From: Nelumbo lutea
Taxonomy: Eukaryota; Streptophyta; Magnoliopsida; Proteales; Nelumbonaceae
Direction of reading: 5' to 3'
Assembly (NCBI GenBank): GCA_022828595.1
Contig: JAKGHH010000004.1
Location: 84,410,270 to 84,474,269, forward strand
Length of the DNA: 64,000 nt
Under the pieces are notes generated by a model, which ran no database searches, was not told where the DNA came from, and was given only the letters and a program-made list of their open reading frames with translations. This document shows positions 12,600 through 23,141 of the stretch, piece by piece. Both the position numbers and the translations under genes were made by a program. Numbering within the stretch: the stretch's first letter is position 1; every line of letters starts with the position of its first letter.

Positions 12600-13087
12600 T
12601 AGACTTGGCAAAAAGTTGACCCAACCATTGAACCCAACTCAACCCAACCCGAAAAAAATAGAGTTAGGGTCTCATATTTAGCTACTTGAATGTGAGAATG
12701 ACCCAACTCGACCTAAGCCGAAAAAATTGGGTTGGGTTGGGTCATGGATCAACCTGCTGACCCGATTGTTAAGTCTAATTGGGACTATTTATGCATTGTT
12801 AGAAGTTTCCACTCTTTAATTTTTTCTATTCAGTCTTTACTTTTTATTGTTTACTCTTTAATATGTTAAATGTTCAAGTTTTTTTATTTTATATTTAGAA
12901 TTTTAAGACTTTTTTTTTATTTTGGCATTTTTCATGTAATTTTTCTTTATTTTTTTAAATTGCAATTATTTTGTGGAATGAACCGAATTGACCCATGGAT
13001 CAATCCTAACCTGAACATTTAGGATTAGGATCTATCATTTGACAACCCAACCTGAAGGGTCTTGACCCAACCCAATTGCCTAGTCTA
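12600..13087. mobile_element. Non-autonomous hAT element with perfect 8-bp TSD
   Basis: The left end starts TAGACTTGGCAAAAAG; the right end, reverse complemented, starts TAGACTAGGCAATTGG. GCTTCACT flanks both ends (12592-12599, 13088-13095), a perfect 8-bp hAT-type duplication. Subterminal GGGTTGGGTC/GACCCAACCC motifs recur. The 488-bp body is AT-rich and non-coding. Confidence 0.9.
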
Positions 13088-13102
13088 GCTTCACTGGATG
13101 CG

Positions 13103-13439
13103 TTTGTCATGCAATGTTGCCTTGCAATAAGGGTATCAAAATGGTGAGAGGATAAACAATGACTTGCTACTGTTGTTTGTGTGTGTGTGTGTGTGTGTGC
13201 ACGCATAGTGTCCCATGAACCATCAACTATCACAAAGGTATAAGAGTGGTTGTGAAACCATTGCCCGTTTATGATATTGGAGGGTTCTATTCTCTCATGA
13301 TAGTCAAATAGATTGGCATCTAAAGGGGAAAGGGTAATATTGGTCTGCCTCTTGATGTAGACCTCATGATGGTGGAGTTTTCCCTTTGAATAAAACTTCA
13401 TTGTGCACATCCCATATGCTTCACAAATTGGCCTGAATT
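13103..13439 (-). other. Unidentified protein-like fragment, part 2
   Basis: A minus-strand frame (codons to about 13410) reads like real protein of mixed composition, with GKLHHHEVYIKRQT and FVIVDGSWDT, and then runs into a TG microsatellite. I do not recognise the family. AATTCAG at about 13432-13438 on the minus strand would serve as a 3' splice site. A second such stretch lies at 15703-15918, on the other side of the LINE insertion, so both may be pieces of one decayed gene. Confidence 0.3.
13178..13199 (+). repeat. (TG)n microsatellite
   Basis: Eleven TG units in a row. Confidence 0.95.
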
Positions 13440-13933
13440 CTTGCTAGTTAGATCTTTTTTTTTTTATGAATAGTATTAAGTTTATTGATTCAAAAGCAAC
13501 TTTAGAGTGCGTTCATACATCATCCCAATGAGAAGCACGAGCTGCAGCCCCTCCTTGAGTCTTACAAGTAAACTAGGAAAGAAAAACAATAATCACAACT
13601 GAGCCCAAAATAATTCTTTCCTATTTACCCCTTGCTTAGCTAACACATCTGACAAGGTATTTGCTGATCTCCCCACCCACTATACAGTGACCAACATATT
13701 CCTTGTCAACCAACTAAATTTCTTCATTTCATTCTTGTATCGTCACATAGCCTCTTCAGAATTTTTTAACCAACCCACCACCACTTTGGACTCCCCATCG
13801 ATTATTAGGTGTTGTACCCCCAGGTGGTTTGCAAATTGCACCCCTTGTACAACAGCTAAGAGTTATGCCCTGATGGAGTTCCCAATTTCCAAGGGACCTG
13901 AGTAGAGCAACAAAATCTCTCCCTTCTCATTTC

Positions 13934-14830
13934 TCAAAGCACCCCCACTATGGATAATCCTAGATTACTCATGCTGCTTCCATCAAAGTTCAACTTTATT
14001 GAGCCTTCGGGTGGAGGAGACCAACTTGTAATTGATTTGTCCTTTAAAGATGAGCACCTTGCTACTGCTGACCAATTTCTCCAAAGGTCATTAAAGGAGA
14101 ATTGATGGAAGATTTCCAAGGTCTTTAGCCAATGTATTGCCCTGTTTAACAAACAGTCTTTCAAATCTTGGTTGTTTCTTTCCTTGTCTTGAAAAATTCT
14201 GAGATTCCTTTCTTCCCAAAGAGTCCAAGTCAAAGCAGCACGAGCACATCTCCACATAATTCTCCCTATTTTTGTAGGCCAATAAAAGGTAGAATGGTTG
14301 AAGAGCATGTGAACTTCTGCTGGTAGACTCCAACTACCCCCAAATAACAAAAGTAGCCAAGCCCAAAGGTCTATAGAAAAGGGACAAGATACTAGTAGAT
14401 GGTAACAATCCTCACCGTGAGCTCTACAGAGGATACACCAATTAGGAGAAATACAGAGAAAAGATCTTCTCTTTTGTAAGTTGTCTAAAATGTTTACTTT
14501 CCCATGGAATACTTCACAACAAAAAGCCATAACTTTTGGGGGGACTGCCCTGCACCAAATTTCTTTAGACGAAAAGGGTTGGTGAGAAGAAAGTTGAGAG
14601 ATGGACTTGAAGAAAGAAGCACAAGAGAAGGTTCCAATGGGTCTAGGAGTCCAAACTCTCTTATCTAACTTGGAGGGATCCAAACAAACATGATTAAGAC
14701 AACCAAGCAAAATAGAAAGAGACTCAATTTCAGCATCCTTAAGTCCTCTACAAAACCCAAAATCCCAAGTAGGATCTAAGGGTGTTCCCAAAGGTGAAAC
14801 AAATTTTGAGACCACCTCTTTTTTGTACAA
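13934..14830 (-). pseudogene. LINE A: zf-RVT and start of RNase H
   Basis: A 298-codon open stretch without a proper start. Residues ~95-145 hold the zf-RVT pattern with WCILCRAHGEDCYHLL. Residues ~275-298 start an RNase H fold (IKLNFDGSS, the first catalytic aspartate). The RNase H continues to about 13620 but is broken by in-frame stops. RNase H at the C-terminus is typical of one group of plant L1 elements. Confidence 0.8.
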
Positions 14831-15190
14831 AGAAATAGAAAAAAAATGAAGGGAACAGGTCCATTAACGGTGAGTCTCCTACCCAAATATCCTCCCAAAA
14901 AAGAACAGAGTTGCCAAAACAAACTTCATACCTGATAAAATTGAGGAATTGAGGAAGGGTGTTGTGAATAGCCTTCTACGGTACTGCTAGGTTAACTTGC
15001 CTCGATACACCAGCATCCCATCCGTTCTCTGACCTCCCATGAATCCTTCCCACCACCTCATTTCACAATCTCTCTCTTTCCAAAGGCCATCTCCACAACC
15101 ATTTCCCTAACAGAGCTTGATTCTTTCTAATTACCCTCCCAATTCCCAAGCCCCCCTCTTCTTTACTTCTGCACACAATTTCCCAATTAA

Positions 15191-15565
15191 CTAAGTGATC
15201 ATTTTTTCTTGTCCCAGCTCCCATAAGAAGTCTCTCATCAACTTCTCCAATTTTCTGGCTTCCCTAACTGGTATCCTAAAGAAAGACAAATAATAGGTAG
15301 GTAAATTAGCCAAGGTAGCTCTTATTAGGGTAATTCTCCCTCCTAAAGAGATATAGTTCCTCTTCCATGAGGCTAATCTCTTCTCAAACTTTTCTATCAC
15401 TGGGGTCCAAAATCTACTCTCCCTAGGATTTGCCCCTAAAGGAAGCCCTAAATATGACATAGGCCAAGCAGAGGTGGAACACTCAAGACACTCCGCAATA
15501 GCCTCGACCTCCCCTACCTCCAAATTTATACCCACTATGCAGCTCTTTTCTAGACTTATTCTCAA
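15191..15565 (-). pseudogene. LINE A: C-terminal part of reverse transcriptase
   Basis: A 124-codon stretch with SYLGLPLG and LASWKRNYISLGGRITLI, the well-conserved end of the plant L1 reverse transcriptase. It lies upstream, in minus orientation, of the zf-RVT region and is separated from it by frameshifts around 14830-15190. Confidence 0.8.
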
Positions 15566-15702
15566 ATTAGAGACACTTTCAAATCCTTTTATTATCTCCT
15601 TTAGGTTTGCTACCCGCTAGATCTTTTTCATGTGCTTTATTTCTACCTTCATACCACCATTCAGAAAAATATATATATATGAAATTGTGTTGAAGAAAAG
15701 CT

Positions 15703-15918
15703 TTAGGGTGGACACCAACTTGGGAATGTAGCCACACAGCTTTTGAGAACATGCATTTGAAAGAGAGGTGTGATTGTGTTTCTATTGTAATAGCAGATCC
15801 TCACTTTGAGGTTAGAGGGTAAGTCTTGTTGGTTTAATTCAAGATTGAAGGAGGGTCTATGATTGCTTGTCCAAGGTACCAAAGGGTCATTTATCACATT
15901 AATCTTCTCTCGTACCAA
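15703..15918 (-). other. Unidentified protein-like fragment, part 1
   Basis: A minus-strand frame of 71 codons with complex composition (NDPLVPWTSNHRPSFNLEL; ITPLFQMHV; TFPSWCPP). I do not recognise it. It lies upstream of the fragment at 13103-13439 in the same orientation, and LINE A lies between them. Confidence 0.3.
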
Positions 15919-15929
15919 TTTTACAACTG

Positions 15930-17650
15930 AGATTACTCTTTAGCTCTTCCTTTAGTTTCATTATGCTTTTTCTTTCCTTTCCCTACTTTTTCCTTCAAAA
16001 CAGACACAGTAACACAGTGTTAAGGAATTTCCATGTTTGCAAATAAAGCCTTGCTTGTGACAGTTGAAGACCCAGTCCTCCCCTATCCTTCCTTTTGCAA
16101 CTTTTCTTCCATGTAATGTCGAGACCAAAACTTTGGTTTTTACACTCCTTACACCAAAATTTTCTATAAAGTTGATCAAGTTTGAACAACATTAGTCAAC
16201 ACGCAACAAACAAGAATACTTTGGGCAACTGCTTTCAACTCTATAAACTAATTCTAACCTCAACTCAACTCTATAAACAAATTCTTTATAGGAGGAACTC
16301 TTATTATGTCAATGGACTAGATATTGGCTTAATCCAACCCAATCCAATATAAATTTGTAATGACGGACCAGGTCCAATCCAATCTAATAAATATTTTGGA
16401 CCGAATTGATTCAATCCAATATATCTTATTGGTCCATCCATCCGTCCAAATTGATTTTGGACTGGATGGGGTCCAATCCAAAACCCGTCCATTAACACCC
16501 TTAACCAGGTGTGCTTTTCTTATGATTTTAACTCCTTCCAAGTTCCCTTAAACCTCTTCTTTTGTAAGCAACACAAATAAAACCTGCATGCTAATTATAA
16601 AATGAATAAGAGAAAAGTGGGTCCCCTTGCCTGAAACCTCATTTAGTAAAGAAGGAACCACATGGGCTACCATTTAGTTTTATTGAGAAGGATGTAGTAC
16701 AGAGGCATTGATAGGTAAGATTACAGCATTGATTCGCAAAACCCATTTTCCTCATAACTTCTATTAAAAAAATTCAACCACATTCTATCAAAAGCTTTTG
16801 TCATGTTCAATTTTAAAGCAACCCATCTTTCTTTTCCCTCTTTGTTTTTTTTTTTTTTTTTGAATTTATGAATGATTCTTGGCTAAAATTTATATTATCC
16901 GATGTATTCCTTCAATATAGGATGCTTGATTTCTTGGCTAAAATTAATGGCTTTGTTCTATTAGCTAGGGTTTCTGCAATTGACCTATATAGTACATTGC
17001 ACAAGTTAATAATTGGTTTGTAGTGATTAGCAAGCTCTGCTCTTATTTTCTTGGGAATGAAGACTAAATTGGTGTTATTTTATTCTTTGAGAATTTTCTG
17101 TCCAGTGAAGAAGTGTTGAACCATCCAAGCAAGATCCTCCCTTAAGACTTCCCAATATTTTTGGTAAAAAAAGGCTATAAAGCCATCTAGTCATGGTGCT
17201 TCATGGGGTTTCATTTGAAAGAAGGCACTCTTTACTTCAATTATCAAGGGATTAACAAGTAGATTAGCCTGATCATCTCCTATGAAAGTAGGAGTTATAA
17301 GTTCGTCCAGAGAGTTGGGGTTGAAAGTTCTTCGTCCCACTCAAAGGATTTTGTTCTTAAAGCAATTTTCAATTCCCTTCCTTCTTATAAATCCAAGTTC
17401 TTTTGCCCTTCTTTAGCCATTCAATGCTACATCATCCTCTTCTATATCTAACTTTCTGATGGAAGAATCACATATTTCTATCTCCTTCATTAAGCCAAAG
17501 CTCACAATCATTCCTCTCACTTAAGCCATTGATTATGCTTACTCATTAACCTGCTAATCTCATCCTTATTAGAACCTAAAGAGGGTCACTTTGTTTCAAT
17601 GCAATGGCTTCCTCCAAATCCTCGATTTTTTTTAATTAATTAATTATTTA
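15930..17650 (-). mobile_element. Older decayed LINE (LINE B)
   Basis: The minus strand shows scattered, frameshifted L1 reverse transcriptase motifs in correct order: a PGLDGFIAFFYQKYW-like piece near 17190, VFIPKK then HYKPIINLCNVLYR near 17060-17000, a degraded AFD and GLRQGDPLSPF block near 16800-16640, and KRKDRGGLGLQLSQA near 16090. The hAT-like repeat at 16305-16505 interrupts it. Too decayed to define ends. Confidence 0.65.
16305..16505. repeat. Dispersed MITE-like repeat, copy 1
   Basis: Contains TCCAATCCAATCTAATAAAT, ATATTTTGGA and a right end CCGTCCATTAACACCCTTA. A close copy in the same orientation lies at 19655-19812. The ends resemble the hAT-like AAGGGTGTYAATGGAC type. Confidence 0.65.
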
Positions 17651-18403
17651 TTTATTTTTATGAATGTTACCAAACTCATTCTTGCCAACACCTATCAACA
17701 ATGGCTTTGCATTCTTTATGCCCTAACCACATAGGAAGGAAGTGAAAAGATTTCTTACCTCCCACGTAGTTATAATTGTTGTCTAAAAGAAAGGGGTTGT
17801 TGTCTAAGTTAATTAAAAGAAGGACAAATTACTTAGGTGGCATTTGATAAATCTGAAATTTGAAATCTGAAAAGTTAAAAAGATATTAATTGCATCGGGA
17901 ATCTGAAAAGAGGCATAGATGCTTTTTGACTTTTTAGAGGCTCTGAATAAAGAAGGTTGTTTGTTTTGGATCAAACCTTCAGCATCTGAAATTTCTTAAT
18001 TTTACTATTTTACCCCTAGAATATACTATTAGGTAATTTTGAGTTCAATTGTACTATTTCACAAAATATAATTTATTAAATTCAAAATAATATTGAAAAA
18101 TATGAACAAATTATGATAAATTATAAAAAATTAAAAATTATTAGAATAAGCAACTAGTTGACCTAGACGGTCGGACTGTTCGGCCTGGAAATCATCCAAG
18201 CAACTGGTTCTATTTCACCCCTAATCCATTATTGGGTCAAAAACCATTGACTTCATCAAAAAACACCTAACTCGGGTTGTTGAACCGTCAATTCATTTGA
18301 CCAATATAGTGGTTCATAGTTTAAAAAGGTTGCAAGAGGAGAGAAACACGGACCTTAGATCTGAAATCTAGTCTGAGACATGAACTCAAATCTAAGATCC
18401 AGG

Positions 18404-18423
18404 ACACACACACACACACACAC
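18404..18423 (+). repeat. (AC)n microsatellite
   Basis: Ten AC units. Confidence 0.9.
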
Positions 18424-18540
18424 TGAGGAGGAGAAGAAGAAGACTATAATACAAATGTTGTAGAGTGAGAAAATTGATCTCAACTTTGAGATCTGAGAAC
18501 TCAAGTCTCAGATCTATGTCTGTTACCGCCACTTCGCCAT

Positions 18541-18733
18541 CGTTGTTGCCATTATCGTCGCTGGTGAGCATCCAATCCTCCTCCTCTTCCTTTTTCTTCC
18601 CTCCTTTCGTCCTTCCTTTCCTTTCTCTTCTTTTCTTTTTTTTTCCTTTCTCCTTCCATCCTTCCTTTCTTTTCTTTTCTTTTCTTTTCCTTATATCGTT
18701 GTTGCCATTATCATCGCTGGTGAGCATCCAATC
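18541..18733 (+). repeat. 37-bp direct repeat spanning a polypyrimidine tract
   Basis: CGTTGTTGCCATTATC...AGCATCCAATC occurs at 18541-18577 and again at 18697-18733 (period 156) with one mismatch. Between them is a long T/C-rich tract (TTCCTTTCTTTTC). The long frames on both strands here are low-complexity and not genes. Confidence 0.8.
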
Positions 18734-19654
18734 TTTCTTTTCTTCTTTCTTTCTTTCTCGTATAAACATATAAATATTTGCCCTAATGTAAAATTGCAAA
18801 CCGTTTGAACTGTTCAACCCGGGCAGTCGAACCACTGACCTGGAAACCGGTGGCTAGAACGATTTCATTTCCGGGTCAGTTTTTAAAACCTTGTTGATAT
18901 GCATCAATACCCACTTGAGGGTATCAGGTTGATATTTTGATCCTTGGTATTGGGTTCAGAGCCAACTTAGGCTATATTTGCATAAGCTTAAAGGTTTATG
19001 CTTTTAAAATCCCAAATCACGAAGCTTAAAAGAATGGATACATCAAGAAAAAAAATATTGTTGCTACAATGAGGGGCTAAGGGGATGATTAAACGACTCG
19101 AAACCAAAACCATTCTGGCCACCGGTCTCTAGGTCGACGATTTGACCATCTGGTCCAAACGAATGGCCCATTTTGACAAAATAAATTAAAAAATAGAAAA
19201 TGACAAAAAATCATTGAACGGGCCAACAATTCGATTGCCCGGGTCAATGGGTCGTTGACCGATTTAATAATTTTTTGTCAGGGATCGAGTTTGGGGTAAA
19301 ATGGAACTAATTGCCTGAACGATTCCTGGATCAAACAGTCCAACCATCCAGGTCAATAGCTGTTCGAAAACCATGGTTCAATAATGGCGAGAAGTTAATG
19401 CTATGAGCATTTCCCTCCATATGAGCAATATGATAAATGCCAAGTTGAGTAACAAGAAGATTGATTTGGTCTAATCCAATCCAGTACAATGTGAGTCCAT
19501 TATAACTGGGCTAGGTCCAATCCAATTCAATGAATATTTTGGACCATTTTGGTCTGGTCCAATTCAATGTCGGGACCATCTAATTTGTTCAAGTTTGTTT
19601 TGATTTAGATTGGTTTCAACCCAAATTTGGTCTATTGACACCCATACTTTTACC

Positions 19655-19812
19655 TTATATCAATGGACAAACCAGGCCCAATCCAATCTAATAAATATTT
19701 TGGATTGAATTAGTCCAATCTAATATGTCTTATTGGTCCATCCAATTCATCCAAATTGATTTTGGACTTGATGGGGTTCAATCCAAAACCGGTCCATTAA
19801 CACCCTTACCAA
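19655..19812. repeat. Dispersed MITE-like repeat, copy 2
   Basis: Shares TCCAATCTAATAAATATTTT, TCTTATTGGTCCATCCA and the right end GGTCCATTAACACCCTTA with 16305-16505. A more diverged, related stretch lies at 19465-19650. Confidence 0.65.
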
Positions 19813-21059
19813 TAGCTACACCGGCCTTACTTGTTATTCAGGTATTCGAGTGTTCATATAACTTGTTGTTCACAATAGTTTTAATACTGTATCAACTTAT
19901 CCTTTTGCACTATCCACAAATCTGTTGTTTGTTACATTCAAAAATGCGCAAGTTTTGAAGTTAAGTACACAATTAAAATATTTTTAATCAAAAATTAAAA
20001 TAGAGGTGGGTTGCTAGAAGAATAACATCATAGTTCATGTGGTGGACAGCTCCTAATTGATAGGTCATATCTGAATTCAAATCCATGTAGGAAGATGATG
20101 ATTCAGCCCCCGTTTGGAATCATTTATTTTAAGCATTTATTCATATAATTACTTAAAATAAGTGGTGGAACCACACAATAATTGAAAAATAAGTACGACA
20201 AAAAAAACAAAATAAGTACTTAATTAAAAAATAAGCAGACCTAGACTAGTTTCAGTTATGTTCAATATTTGGTGCATCTTTAAAAAATACCAACCAAACT
20301 GAATTCGAAGTTGAATGAACATTCAAATTAATATATTTTGACCAATTAATTGAATTGTTTTACATTCATATCGTTTATCAAATAAATGAATATCTATAAT
20401 AAAATTTTATTAGAGAGAGATAAAGCATATATGGAAAATCTCATATGTGTATACCAATGTTGTAATCGGTTCAGATAGAGGTGTAAATCGGGCTAGGCCA
20501 TGGTCGGTTTGGTATGACGGCATGCGGGCCATGCTAGGCCCAATACGGCACGTGGCGCGCTCCCTGGGTCCATAGCGGGCCAATCAGATGTCCCCAATGG
20601 CTAGTTTAAGCTTTTTGGTTTTTTTTTTTACAAAAATACCCCCCAATAGCTATAAAATAGCTATATAAGGGGGTATTTATGTATTATGATTTTGGGAAGA
20701 AAGAATGACACAAATGCCTCAACAGCTATATAACAACTAGTTTGGAGGGCATTTTGGGTAAAGTGATAAATAATTTTACAATGACCAATATATCCTTTCC
20801 AACAACTAAAAAATGACTAGTTTTTAGGGTATTTTGGGTAATTGAATTATTTTCAATTCCTATAAATAATCCTATCCTCCACCATTCTCATCACACCAAT
20901 TCAACAATTCCTATAAGTAACCTTATCCTCCACCATTTTCAATTCCTACAATGATCAAAGTCAAGAACAATATGAGAAAATAATGAAGTCAATGTTTTTT
21001 GTATACTCAATAGTTGTATAGAATATTTTTCAAATTATTGTAAATTTTGTTTTAATTTT

Positions 21060-21662
21060 TGATGAGGGGTGATTTGGCCCGACCTAGTAAGTGAAGGACA
21101 CATGGACACGACCTGCCAGCAGGATGACAACTCAGCGTGGAGAGCCTTGTCAACAGTTTGGGAGCTCGAGTGCTCAGGCACCTCGGTTACAAAGCCACTT
21201 CGACACCCGAGTATTGAAGTGCCACGTAATCAACTCTAGAAGCTCCTCCACGGACTCCGAACCTCCTGGGATCACCTCGCGTAACAGCAGGCCTTATCCT
21301 CTCCCCGCCCGGATCGGAAGGTAATGATAAACTTCATTGACTGATACGTTACTCTCCCTCTAAAGCGGAACGGATCCCAACTATGCGGGTCGAGGATCCT
21401 GTAGCCATTTCGTGAGACCTACGATAGCTCAACTATATAAGGGCATCAACCCCCAAGACCCAGGTACACGCGATTAAGTGCATTCTAGCTCTCTCATTTC
21501 TTAAGCTCTTAGCTCACATATTACAGTTACTGACTTAAGCATCGGAGTGACCTTGCCGGGTTAGCCACCCCAGGTTCTCTGGCTTTGCAATTCGAGCAAT
21601 CTACTTGGCAACAGACATTCGAGCTACTCTACAACTAAGAACATCCAGATCACACATCATCA
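21060..21662 (+). mobile_element. Solo LTR with 5-bp target duplication
   Basis: Begins TGATGAGGGGTGATTTGG, ends ACATCATCA, and is flanked by ATTTT at 21055-21059 and 21663-21667. A TATATAA box lies at 21434-21440. No internal retrotransposon sequence adjoins it, so it is a single LTR left after recombination. Its start resembles the minus-strand LTR start of the neighbouring gypsy element (TGATGGAGGGTGATTTGG), so it is probably a relative of the same lineage, in the opposite orientation. Confidence 0.88.
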
Positions 21663-21767
21663 ATTTTATTTAATTTATTTGATATTTTTAATAACATAAT
21701 TTTTTATTTTCATTTTGTAACTATATTGTATTTTTTATGTTTTTATTAGTTTATTCTTGATGTAGCG

Positions 21768-22646
21768 CGACCCGGTCACTCCTAGCTGGCACTCACGTGG
21801 CTCCGAGAAGATACCTGAGGTGGAGAAGAAGAAGAAGCTTTGGGGGTTTACCCGGCGGGAACACTCCGATGCTTAAGTTAGTACTCTGTGGGAGAAGCAA
21901 GGAGAAGACGAAGGCTAAGAGTGCAGATAGCGCGAGTGTAGAAGATGATCCTGATCATACCTGTCCTCCTTGATATTAAGCTCCTTGTAGCAGAATTTCC
22001 GTTACATCCAGCCCACTAGCCTCTGATAGGGCGGGTATAACCGCCACTGTCAGCCTATCGCAGCCATTACTAGCAGGGCTGAGGTGGCACGCGCGGAGCC
22101 GTCGTTGTAGGGTACCCTGTCAGGTGTAAAGAACCTTATAAAGATGGCAGACACGACGCTGCCTGGCGAGGGATATGGCTGCTACCTCCAGATTTGTCGG
22201 GCAGGAGGTCTTCCTGCGATATTCCGAACTACCCTTCTGTGGGATACCCTGTGCCAGGCTATCTCGTAAGCGGCGAGCTGCCTGGGGCAAGCTAAGCCGA
22301 GCTATCTAGCCCAAGGTGCCTTCACCTCAGGGTGTCTATAGGCGGATCAATGTGTTCCTGTAAAGAAGTGGTCTGAGATCCACTGGGAGGAGCTCGGGTA
22401 TCAGGAAAGGTCAGGGGGCCCTGAGCTCGGAGGTAGCTCGAGGTGCCTTAGCCCCCGGGGTGGTGGTGCAAGCCAGGCAGGTCCCGGCGAGTAGTCTATT
22501 CCGCTGAGCTACCAAGATGAACTCGGTGGGACCTTCTCTCCAAGTTGCGACTACGCTTGCTGTGCTGTCACACAGAGTCACCGCTTGAGCAAGGTTACGC
22601 ACACGTGTACCCGTGCTATGAGGTCGGGCCAAATCACCCTCCATCA
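21768..22646 (-). repeat. 3' LTR of the Tat element
   Basis: 879 bp, written TGATGTAGCG...CTCCATCA on the + strand. A candidate minus-strand TATA (TATAAGG, + 22134-22140) is present. It differs from the right LTR at many scattered sites, often CG to CA or TG. Confidence 0.88.
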
Positions 22647-22940
22647 ATTGCCCCCCACTCCCTGTGTTGGCGGTGTTGACCCAGTGCGGGGAGTTCATGT
22701 CGCGCCGGGTGGATTTGGCTTCGGCACTTATGCCGCTTCGTCATGCGTTCCATCCAGCTGGGCCGGTCTAGTTCCCAGCTCGGTTAAAAGGATCTTGGAT
22801 CGCGTTCAACTTACACGCGGATGTCACGCGATTTGGACTTCGCGGACGTGAAAAAATGTGCTAAACTGATTTCGCCTTGAGGAACCCTAGCCGATTTTTC
22901 TAAGAGCCATTGGATCGTCTTGATCGTGACCGTTGATGCT

Positions 22941-23141
22941 CGAGCACAGCGGCTATAAATAGTGGGGGACCCTTGGCCATTTCTTCACCACAAAGTCTCC
23001 AACGTCAAAGTTGAGCTCGCATCTGAGGTTCCTGGCTCAGATCTTCTAGCTCGGTTCGTTCCTCTATTCAATTTGCGTTTCCTGTGGTGAGTCCTCGAGC
23101 TCCTCTTTCTTTTCCAAGAATTCTTTCCCTTCTGTCTCATA
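22941..23141 (+). promoter_or_regulatory. Candidate promoter of the antisense ORF in the Tat element
   Basis: CTATAAATAG at 22953-22962 is a textbook plant TATA box on the + strand. It lies inside the element, outside the LTR, and ~185 bases before the ATG at 23142 of the antisense ORF. This suggests the ORF has its own promoter (inference). Confidence 0.5.

Larger units (their letters stand above)
13460..15617 (-). mobile_element. 5'-truncated L1-type LINE (LINE A)
   Basis: On the minus strand the body encodes the end of a non-LTR reverse transcriptase (MSYLGLPLGANPR near 15450; GGRITLIRATLANLP near 15320), then a zf-RVT zinc-finger region (IWCRAVPPK; CILCRAHGEDCYHLLVSCPF near 14400), then an RNase H domain (LNFDGSS near 13980; DVLAKQG near 13640). 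It ends in a poly-A tail seen as poly-T at 13455-13465. An 11-bp direct repeat TAGATCTTTTT lies at 13449-13459 and 15618-15628, the signature of target-primed insertion. Endonuclease and N-terminal RT are missing, so it was truncated on arrival. Stops and frameshifts break the frames (for example near 13860, 13760, 15190). Confidence 0.88.
17655..20475. other. Intergenic, repeat debris
   Basis: No host gene seen. Pieces resembling decayed MITEs lie at 17835-18010 (GGTGGCATTTGATAAATCTG), 18150-18890 and 19080-19385 (GTTTTTAAAACC and GAAAACCATGGTT ends with GGTCAA-rich interior), and 20105-20240. Confidence 0.4.

Noticed and set aside
18392..18835. Lys/Glu-rich and Phe/Ser-rich open frames on both strands
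   Set aside because: They arise from the polypyrimidine tract and the AC microsatellite; composition is low-complexity on both strands.
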